This document shows, piece after piece, positions 1 through 5,250 of a DNA stretch of 6,265 nucleotides; the stretch's first letter is position 1, and each line of letters begins with the position of its first letter. The notes beneath the pieces were generated by a model that worked only from the letters and a program-made list of their open reading frames with translations, did no database searches and was not told the DNA's origin. This stretch comes from Bdellovibrio sp. (lineage in GTDB: Bacteria > Bdellovibrionota > Bdellovibrionia > Bdellovibrionales > UBA1609). The translations under genes were made by a program, and so were the position numbers. The DNA is taken from positions 1 to 6,265 of the forward strand of contig RFKI01000034.1 of assembly GCA_003694355.1 (NCBI GenBank), read 5' to 3'.

Positions 1-1068
1 ACTTAAAGTGGGGAGGTTATATTTAAGTCCCACTTGATAGTCCTCCAATCCATGTCCAGGTGCTGTGTGCACACAACCTGTTCCGGCATCCAAAGTGACA
101 TGTTCACCGAGTACAATAATGGAATCCCTTTGCATAAAAGGGTGTTGAGTCTTTAGGCCTTCCAGTTCTTTCCCTTTGAACTCTTTAAAAGGTCCTTTAA
201 GGGAAACTCCAGTTTCCTTTTCAAAACTTTCTTTTAAGTCCTTAGCGATAATCCAATATTCTGAATTCGCTTCATAAAGACCATAGCTGAACTGAGGGTG
301 AAGGGCTATGGCCAGGTTGGCAGGAAGGGTCCATGGAGTGGTGGTCCAGATCACAAAGGCCAATGGTTTTTGTGGGTCTGGCAAGTTTTTGATTTTTTGT
401 TGATCTTCTGGTTTTAGAAAAAATTTTACAAAAATAGAAGGGCTGGTGTGATCATGATACTCCACTTCAGCAGCAGCAAGAGCAGTTTGCAACTTGGTGC
501 ACCAATAAACGGGCTTTTCACCTCTATACAAGATTCCATTTTTTTGGATTTTAGCAAGCACACGAATCTCAGCAGCTTCATAGTCAGGAGAGAGAGTTAG
601 ATAAGGCTTGTCCCATTGAGCGAGAATTCCAAGGCGAATGAATTGCTCTCTTTGTGTATCTACCCACTTAAGGGCTTCTTTACGGCATTCTTGGCGGATT
701 TGCTGAGGAGACATTTCTTTCCCTTTTGAACCCAGCCTTTTAGTGACTTTAAGTTCTATGGGGAGGCCATGACAGTCCCACCCGGGGATAAAGGCAGCTC
801 GTTGTCCGCACATATTTTTATATTTAATGATAATGTCTTTTAAGACCTTATTAAGAACATGTCCCACATGAATGTTGCCATTGGCATAAGGTGGACCATC
901 AGGCATAACAAACTTATTTGCAGGATCGTTTTGAGAGACCATTTTTTCATAAATTTTGTTTGCTTCCCATGCTTTGATCATATGAGGTTCGGTTTGCGGC
1001 AAATTGCCTTTCATGGGGAAATCAGTTTTGGGCAAATTAATGGTTTCTTTATAGGTATTTGTTGCCAT
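1..1068 (-). CDS. ileS: Isoleucyl-tRNA synthetase, N-terminal 356 residues (runs off the left edge)
   Basis: Cytoplasmic class I aminoacyl-tRNA synthetase that charges tRNA-Ile with isoleucine. The visible N-terminal part begins MATNTYKETINLPKTDFPMK, typical of bacterial IleS. It carries the substrate-pocket motif DGPPYANG (residues 57-64), the class I HIGH signature as HVGH (67-70) and GWDCHGLPIE (96-105). The CP1 editing domain, which hydrolyses Val-tRNA-Ile, follows with WTTTPWTLP (241-249) and GTGCVHTAPGHG starting at 329. The KMSKS loop, anticodon-binding domain and any C-terminal zinc site lie beyond the edge; bacterial IleS is usually 900-1000 residues. The start is ATG at 1066-1068, preceded by GAGGT at 1073-1077. 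IleS rather than ValRS or LeuRS is chosen from the N-terminal TDFPM segment and the order of motifs. No internal stop or odd residue was seen. It probably has its own promoter in the 66-base gap upstream. Confidence 0.97.
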   Translation of the reverse strand, partial: MATNTYKETINLPKTDFPMKGNLPQTEPHMIKAWEANKIYEKMVSQNDPANKFVMPDGPPYANGNIHVGHVLNKVLKDIIIKYKNMCGQRAAFIPGWDCHGLPIELKVTKRLGSKGKEMSPQQIRQECRKEALKWVDTQREQFIRLGILAQWDKPYLTLSPDYEAAEIRVLAKIQKNGILYRGEKPVYWCTKLQTALAAAEVEYHDHTSPSIFVKFFLKPEDQQKIKNLPDPQKPLAFVIWTTTPWTLPANLAIALHPQFSYGLYEANSEYWIIAKDLKESFEKETGVSLKGPFKEFKGKELEGLKTQHPFMQRDSIIVLGEHVTLDAGTGCVHTAPGHGLEDYQVGLKYNLPTLS

Positions 1069-1090
1069 AAGGACCTCAGCTTAAAAAATT

Positions 1091-1119
1091 AGCATAAACA
1101 ATCTTTGATAAAAGTTCAA
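1091..1119 (-). promoter_or_regulatory. Probable sigma-70-type promoter for ileS
   Basis: The gap between the upstream gene's stop and ileS holds TTGAAC (1114-1119) and TATGCT (1091-1096), separated by exactly 17 bases on the minus strand. Each hexamer matches four of six consensus positions. A start of transcription near 1084 would leave a leader of about 16 bases that includes the GAGGT ribosome site. This would let ileS be expressed independently of the signalling operon upstream. It is inferred from pattern alone, and AT-rich DNA yields such matches by chance. Confidence 0.45.
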
Positions 1120-1134
1120 TTAAGAGCCCTCCTT

Positions 1135-1704
1135 TTAAGATGAGGGAAACTTTTTTTGAAACTCTTCATGTCCAAGAGCAATCAGGGCTCGTAGGGCTTC
1201 AATGGGTGAGCTTAAGTTGAATTTTTTTTGAAGGTTGCGGATGGACTGAAGAGATTGAGGATCTAAAACAGACTCCAGGTCTTTTAAGGAAAAGGGCGAA
1301 GAGGCTGGGGTGGCCGTGGTTGTGGTGGTTTCTGAGGAAACTTGAACCGTGGTTTTTGAAGCGGTTGTGGTAAGAGAGGCTGCTTGTTGCAAGTCAGGGG
1401 ATGGCGAAGCCATTTGCTCAAACTGATTAAACCCTTGTGCCAGGTCCTTGAGTTCTTCTTTGAAGGCTTGAGAGCTTACGGGATCTGTTTTAAGTCCCAG
1501 AGATTTGCGATGGTTTTGGCGCCTTTTGTGTTGAAGATAAAGAGCGACCAGGGAGTCAGCATCTTTTGCCAATTCCTTTATGGGACCACCCTGGTTTTTC
1601 AGCCATTCATAGGCCTCAGCCAAGGTGTCACGCGTGTAGGCTTGGGGCGGTATAGAATTCATTGTCATGAGCTCTTCAGGTGTACTGAAACTTTGGCGGC
1701 TCAT
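1135..1704 (-). CDS. Uncharacterised 189-residue protein, helical ends joined by a Thr/Ser-rich linker
   Basis: I do not recognise this gene. There is no signal peptide or membrane segment, so it is probably cytoplasmic. Three regions are visible. An N-terminal helical part (about residues 22-62) contains YTRDTLAEAYEWLKNQ and a basic end, HKRRQNHRK. A low-complexity linker (about 99-137) is rich in Thr, Ser, Ala and Pro, with runs such as ETTTTTATPASS. A C-terminal segment (about 138-187) reads LDPQSLQSIRNLQKKFNLSS then PIEALRALIALGHEEF. That last segment, a short strand-like stretch followed by two helices, resembles ribbon-helix-helix proteins in outline, which is only a weak inference. The start is uncertain: TTG at 1705-1707 directly precedes the ATG used here, neither has a clear ribosome site, and ATG at 1660-1662 lies nine bases after GAAGAG. 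It sits 67 bases after the response regulator gene and 66 before ileS, so it may be the last gene of the signalling operon. Confidence 0.72.
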   Translation of the reverse strand: MSRQSFSTPEELMTMNSIPPQAYTRDTLAEAYEWLKNQGGPIKELAKDADSLVALYLQHKRRQNHRKSLGLKTDPVSSQAFKEELKDLAQGFNQFEQMASPSPDLQQAASLTTTASKTTVQVSSETTTTTATPASSPFSLKDLESVLDPQSLQSIRNLQKKFNLSSPIEALRALIALGHEEFQKKFPSS

Positions 1705-1771
1705 CAACTGATTAAACAGCCATTTTTCACATTTAACCTATCGCGTCGCCGCGTAAGATCTTGAATTTACT

Positions 1772-3244
1772 TTACTCTGCGTAGTCCTTGGCAACAATGC
1801 CATACTTTTCTATCTTCCTTAACAGAGTTTTTTTAGGGATGTTGGCATGGAGTGCTGTTTGATTTATGCGGCCCTTAAACATTTTTAGAGCTTTGATAAT
1901 AAACTCTTTTTCAAAAGCCTCTTTGTGTTTGTTAAAGTCAAGTTGATCTCCAGAGATCTGAACAAATTTTTCTTCTGTATCTTTATTCTGCAGTGGAGAG
2001 GTTGTTAGGTTTTGCTCAGAAGAAGTTGGTGCTTCTGGGGAGTCTTTTTCTTTTAGGGATAAGTCCACGCCCATTTTTTCCAGAAAAGTTTCGGGCAAAG
2101 AAGTCAGGCGTATTTGAGAGCTTTCTTCCAGAATAAAGGCATGTTCAATAATATTTTCCAGTTCTCGAATATTTCCAGGCCATTCATATTTTTTCAAAAG
2201 TTGCATCACTTCGGGAGTTACAGAAGTGATTCTTTTGTGTTGTTTTTTGTTAAAGCGTTGAATGAAGATATTTACCAGGTGTTCGATGTCTTCTTTTCTT
2301 TCGGCCAAGGGAGGGAGAAAAATGGGCATCACGTTGAGCCGATAATAGAGATCTTCTCGAAATTCTCCTTTTTTAATCATATCTTCCAAAGGGCGATTGG
2401 TGGCAGCAACAATACGAACATTGGCTTCAATTTCTCTATTAGAACCAACTGGAGAAAAAACCTTTTCTTGTAGAACTCTTAGCAGTTTGACTTGCATCAG
2501 TAAAGGCAGATCCCCCACTTCATCCAGAAAAAGAGTCCCTCCTTCAGCGTATTGAAATTTTCCAATTTTTCTTTGATCAGCTCCTGTAAAAGCTCCTTTT
2601 TCGTGACCAAAAAGCTCACTTTCAAAGAGGTTTTCAGGAATGGCTGAACAATTGATGGCCACAAAACGCCCTTCTTTATAGGCTGAATTCATATGAATGG
2701 CGCGGGCTACAAGTTCTTTGCCGGTCCCTGAGGCTCCCCGAATTAACACGGGAGTGTCCACTTTTGAAAGGCGGTTGATGATATGAAAAACTTTTTGCAT
2801 TTGAGCAGTATTGCCAATGATCTTACGTCCTGATTCCATAGTTAAAACAGGGGAAGATGCGGCCACATTAGAAATCATATTGTAGGCAGACAGAGCTTTT
2901 TCAACCATTTCCACAAGTTCATCCCCTTTAACGGGTTTGGAAACATAATTATAAGCCCCTTCTTTTACAGCTTTAACAGCATCATCAATATTGGCATAGG
3001 CTGTGAGAATGAGGACGATGATAGAAGGATCATGTTCCTTAATCAGTTTTAAAGTTTCTAGGCCGTTTAAGCGAGGCATATCCACATCCAGAAGAACAAT
3101 GTCGAATTTGTCTTTTTTAATTTGAGTCATGGCATGAATGCCATCATAGGCCTCTTCCACCTCGAATTTTTGTGTGGAGGTTAGGGTGTTTTTAACAGAA
3201 AGTCGAAGTCCGGAGTCATCATCCACAACAAGAACTTTTATCAT
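1772..3244 (-). CDS. NtrC-family sigma-54-dependent response regulator (REC-AAA+-Fis)
   Basis: A 490-residue cytoplasmic transcription activator. The receiver domain (1-120) has the acidic pocket D8-D10, phosphoacceptor D53 in LLDVDMP, T81 and K103 in SKP. The AAA+ sigma-54 interaction domain (about 140-375) has Walker A GASGTGKE (170-177), the sigma-54-contacting loop GAFTGA (217-222), Walker B LFLDE (238-242), the arginine-finger segment REDLYYRL (296-303) and sensor II WPGNIREL (355-362). A Ser/Thr/Glu-rich linker (about 394-436) leads to a Fis-type helix-turn-helix (about 460-483, ending KKTLLRKIEKYGI). All key residues are intact, so it should hydrolyse ATP to open sigma-54 promoters when phosphorylated. 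The start is the ATG at 3242-3244, not a longer upstream reading, because MIKVLVVDDD is the canonical receiver beginning and AGGAGG lies six bases upstream (3251-3256). One base separates it from the kinase stop, so kinase and regulator are co-translated cognate partners. Its target promoters are not evident in the window. Confidence 0.95.
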   Translation of the reverse strand: MIKVLVVDDDSGLRLSVKNTLTSTQKFEVEEAYDGIHAMTQIKKDKFDIVLLDVDMPRLNGLETLKLIKEHDPSIIVLILTAYANIDDAVKAVKEGAYNYVSKPVKGDELVEMVEKALSAYNMISNVAASSPVLTMESGRKIIGNTAQMQKVFHIINRLSKVDTPVLIRGASGTGKELVARAIHMNSAYKEGRFVAINCSAIPENLFESELFGHEKGAFTGADQRKIGKFQYAEGGTLFLDEVGDLPLLMQVKLLRVLQEKVFSPVGSNREIEANVRIVAATNRPLEDMIKKGEFREDLYYRLNVMPIFLPPLAERKEDIEHLVNIFIQRFNKKQHKRITSVTPEVMQLLKKYEWPGNIRELENIIEHAFILEESSQIRLTSLPETFLEKMGVDLSLKEKDSPEAPTSSEQNLTTSPLQNKDTEEKFVQISGDQLDFNKHKEAFEKEFIIKALKMFKGRINQTALHANIPKKTLLRKIEKYGIVAKDYAE

Positions 3245-3245
3245 T

Positions 3246-5111
3246 TTAGGCCTCCTTTTCCTGTGCGGGGTCCGTTGGCAGAATAATGGAAAATGTGGAC
3301 CCTCTTTGAGGTTCACTGTCCACCTCTAATTTTCCCTGATGAAGCGTCACAAAGTATTTGGACAAATAAAGCCCTAGTCCAGAGCCCTTTATACCCTTAT
3401 TTTGGACATCTTTGGAGCGATAAAATTTGGTAAAAATATTTTCTTGCTCTTCTTTGGGAATACCAATGCCTTGATCAGCAACCTGAATGAGGATTTTCCC
3501 ATTGATTTCTTCGGTGGTGATAAGCACTTTTGATCGAGGAGGGCTATATTTGATGGCATTTTCAATCAGATTTGTGAGAACTTGCCTCATGAGATCTTCG
3601 TCAATGCGAATGCTGAACATGGGCTCAAATTCAGGAATGATCTCAATCTCTTTTTGTTGTGCCAGATACTCACATTTATGGATCACTTCTGCAATCAGTG
3701 TATTGATATCTTTACTTCTAAGGTGCAGCTTTATTTCTTTGCTTTCAATGCGTCCAAGGCTCAGAATCGATCCAATAAATTTAGACAACTCTTCAGTGGA
3801 CTTGGATATGGATTGAAGCGCTTTTTTTTGTTCTTCTTTTAGGGGTTCAGAAGATCTTAAAACCACATCCGTCATGCCCTGAATGCGGGCAAGGGGTGTT
3901 TTGAGATCGTGAGACATCATTCTTAAAAAGTTACTTTTTAACTCTTCCACTTGAGTGAGGAGTTCATTTTTTTTGTAATATTCCCAACTTTTGCGGTTCT
4001 CCATAATAAGCCTGTAAGGAATAAAAAAGTAATAACAAATAAAAACGGCCAGCAAAGGGTGGGTCATGTTTAAGATATAGTTAAAGTAAGAGAAACTCAT
4101 CCAGCTTAGAAGCAAGAAACCAATAAGAGCCGCCCCGAGGACAAGAAGGCCTTTGGTGGGTCTCAATTTAAGAAGGAGAACCACATTCACTGTAAGGATC
4201 GCAATAAGAGCCGTGATCAGCAGGTCTAACCAGTAAGGGGCAAAAGAGGGGGCTTGGTTTAAAATTAGGGTGTCCAGAATGTTGGCATGAAGTTCTGTTT
4301 TAGACATAGCCACAACATCTCTGGAGTAAGGGGTCATTACATAGTCATCAATATTAGCTTTGGTGTCTTGTCCAAAAAAAATAATTTTGTTTTTTAGGGC
4401 ATTAGGGTCAAAGTTGTCTTTGAGAACATCGAGCATACTGATAGCAGGATAAGTGCCCGTTGGATGATAATTTATATAGGCCTGTGTGGTTCTTTTGAAT
4501 TTAAAAACGCCTTTATAATCATGAATATGTGTTAGTCCATTAATGGAACTGGCTAGTTTCATATGCAATAAGGGCTCTTCAAAAAAAGAAACAATCAGTC
4601 TTCGGGTGACGCCATCTTTAGCAAAAGTTTTGGAGTCACTGGTTGTAGGTCCTGAAGCCACAGGAACCTGATCCAGAGGGGGCGGTAATACGAGGTCATT
4701 TTTGACCCCTTTTTGGGGAAGACGATTGGAAACAGCATAAAAAGGGAGAGTCTTTGTCAGGCGGGCAAAGGCTTCAAGCTCCTTATAGGAACCCGTGATG
4801 TCAGTAGGGTTTAGAACATAGATAATGGCCTTGGGTTTTAACGGTTTTAGTTTTTTCAAGAATAAAATATGATCTTGCACATTGGGTTGGCGTTCCAGCT
4901 CAATTTGAGTTTGAGGGTCAATGGTGATTGTAGCGATTTGATGAGAAACTGGAGGAGGAGATGGGCGCAAGCGGACTCTTAAGTCATAGAAAAACGACTC
5001 CAAGTAATCCAGGCGCAATTCAACAAGAAAAAAAGCAATCCCCAAAGCCATAATGGACCTTAAAATCATTAAGGTCCAATTATGGTCTTTGAGGTTTAGC
5101 TTAAAAGGCAA
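3246..5111 (-). CDS. CHASE2-domain membrane sensor histidine kinase
   Basis: A 621-residue inner-membrane sensor kinase. A first membrane helix (about residues 13-32) is followed by a CHASE2 sensor domain (about 35-290), recognisable from YDLRVRLRP at its start and from KIIFFGQD and MSKTELHANILDTLI near its end. Three more membrane helices follow (about 294-316, 320-343, 347-369), the usual CHASE2 arrangement, which places the sensor outside the cytoplasm. The cytoplasmic HisKA domain has phosphoacceptor H401 in SHDLKTPLARI. The ATPase domain has the N box NLIENAIKYSPP (514-525), G1 DQGIGIP (546-552), F box IFTKFYR (559-565) and G2 GSGLGLYL (576-583). All catalytic motifs are intact. The start chosen is TTG at 5109-5111, with AGGAG eight bases upstream; it keeps the whole first membrane helix and a basic cytoplasmic N-terminus. 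ATG codons 15 and 21 would cut into that helix. The ligand is unknown. The partner is the regulator encoded one base downstream. A frame-shifted fusion to the small upstream ORF is possible. Confidence 0.93.
   Translation of the reverse strand: MPFKLNLKDHNWTLMILRSIMALGIAFFLVELRLDYLESFFYDLRVRLRPSPPPVSHQIATITIDPQTQIELERQPNVQDHILFLKKLKPLKPKAIIYVLNPTDITGSYKELEAFARLTKTLPFYAVSNRLPQKGVKNDLVLPPPLDQVPVASGPTTSDSKTFAKDGVTRRLIVSFFEEPLLHMKLASSINGLTHIHDYKGVFKFKRTTQAYINYHPTGTYPAISMLDVLKDNFDPNALKNKIIFFGQDTKANIDDYVMTPYSRDVVAMSKTELHANILDTLILNQAPSFAPYWLDLLITALIAILTVNVVLLLKLRPTKGLLVLGAALIGFLLLSWMSFSYFNYILNMTHPLLAVFICYYFFIPYRLIMENRKSWEYYKKNELLTQVEELKSNFLRMMSHDLKTPLARIQGMTDVVLRSSEPLKEEQKKALQSISKSTEELSKFIGSILSLGRIESKEIKLHLRSKDINTLIAEVIHKCEYLAQQKEIEIIPEFEPMFSIRIDEDLMRQVLTNLIENAIKYSPPRSKVLITTEEINGKILIQVADQGIGIPKEEQENIFTKFYRSKDVQNKGIKGSGLGLYLSKYFVTLHQGKLEVDSEPQRGSTFSIILPTDPAQEKEA
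5048..5085 (-). repeat. Large inverted repeat (16-bp stem, one bulge) inside the kinase 5' coding region
   Basis: On the minus strand CCATAA plus TGGACCTTAA pairs with TTAAGGTCCA plus TTATGG. All sixteen pairs are Watson-Crick, with one unpaired T and a five-base TGATT loop. It spans kinase codons 9-21, beginning 23 bases after the TTG start codon. The 3' arm contains AAGG six bases before in-frame ATG codon 21, so the stem would hide a possible internal ribosome site. No T-run follows, so it is not a standard intrinsic terminator. The pairing is seen directly; a regulatory role is inference. Confidence 0.75.
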
Positions 5112-5127
5112 TAGACCCTCTCCTGTT
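5112..5127 (-). promoter_or_regulatory. Ribosome binding site that decides the kinase TTG start
   Basis: The 16 bases between the small ORF's stop and the kinase TTG read AACAGGAGAGGGTCTA. AGGAG lies eight bases from the start codon, which supports initiation at TTG rather than at the downstream ATG codons, neither of which has an equally good site. The short spacing from the preceding stop also favours translational coupling. Confidence 0.6.
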
Positions 5128-5250
5128 TTAAAGTTCAGGGCAACCTTGTTCTCGAGCGATCGGACTTTTTTTCAAAATCGCTCGAGCAGAAGAAGTTTCT
5201 TTGTTTTCTTCTTTTTTGTTCTTTTTTTCTAGTTTCTTTACGTGTTTCAT
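5128..5250 (-). CDS. Small 40-residue ORF coupled to the radical SAM gene; possible maturase substrate or kinase N-terminus
   Basis: I recognise no family. The ATG at 5248-5250 overlaps the radical SAM stop as ATGA, and AGGAAGGA (5254-5261) sits just upstream, so translation should be coupled. The peptide starts MKHVKKLEKKNKKEENKE, very rich in Lys and Glu (10 Lys, 6 Glu overall), and ends SPIAREQGCPEL with a single Cys at 37. There is no membrane segment or signal peptide. Its stop is 16 bases before the kinase start. Three readings fit. It could be a precursor modified by the neighbouring radical SAM/SPASM enzyme, with a charged leader and a short Cys-containing tail. It could be a small accessory protein. 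Or it could be the true N-terminus of the kinase, put out of frame at an A7 run (5166-5172), where one fewer A would join the two frames. The strong ribosome site and exact overlap argue that the start is real; the function is unknown. Confidence 0.5.
   Translation of the reverse strand: MKHVKKLEKKNKKEENKETSSARAILKKSPIAREQGCPEL
5151..5186 (-). repeat. Perfect 10-bp inverted repeat within the small ORF
   Basis: The arms CTCGAGCGAT (5177-5186, minus strand) and ATCGCTCGAG (5151-5160) are exact reverse complements separated by 16 bases. The loop contains an A7 run. The arms encode parts of SARAI and PIARE in the small ORF. No T-run follows on the minus strand, so it is not a typical terminator of the operon. 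On the plus strand the DNA after it is T-rich, but no plus-strand gene ends there. It could be an mRNA hairpin acting on the kinase start about 40 bases downstream, or a protein-binding site. Confidence 0.6.

Noticed and set aside
859..1092. 77-codon plus-strand ORF opposite the ileS start
   Set aside because: It is entirely antisense to well-conserved ileS codons and the ileS leader, and its product has no recognisable features.
1384..1764. 126-codon plus-strand ORF
   Set aside because: It is antisense to the unrecognised minus-strand gene, has no ribosome site and shows no family features. The minus-strand ORF is better placed in the operon.
1708..1771. GC-rich CGCG-TCGC-CGCG stem in the regulator-to-next-gene gap as a terminator
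   Set aside because: The stem is only four base pairs, flanked by mismatches, with no T-run after it on the minus strand.
3129..3144. 7-bp inverted repeat ATGGCAT/ATGCCAT within the receiver domain coding region
   Set aside because: The two-base loop is too tight for a stable RNA hairpin, and the sequence is accounted for by receiver-domain codons.
3245..3316. 24-residue N-terminal extension of the response regulator
   Set aside because: The extension lies within the kinase's 3' coding region. The AGGAGG site and the canonical receiver start MIKVLVVDDD point to ATG at 3242-3244.
3487..3842. Two overlapping plus-strand ORFs inside the kinase gene
   Set aside because: Both are antisense to the conserved HisKA and ATPase motifs and have no features of their own.
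5187..5246. T-rich plus-strand tract after the 10-bp inverted repeat as a plus-strand terminator
   Set aside because: No plus-strand gene ends there, the T-tract is not adjacent to the stem, and the tract is explained by Lys/Glu codons of the minus-strand small ORF.
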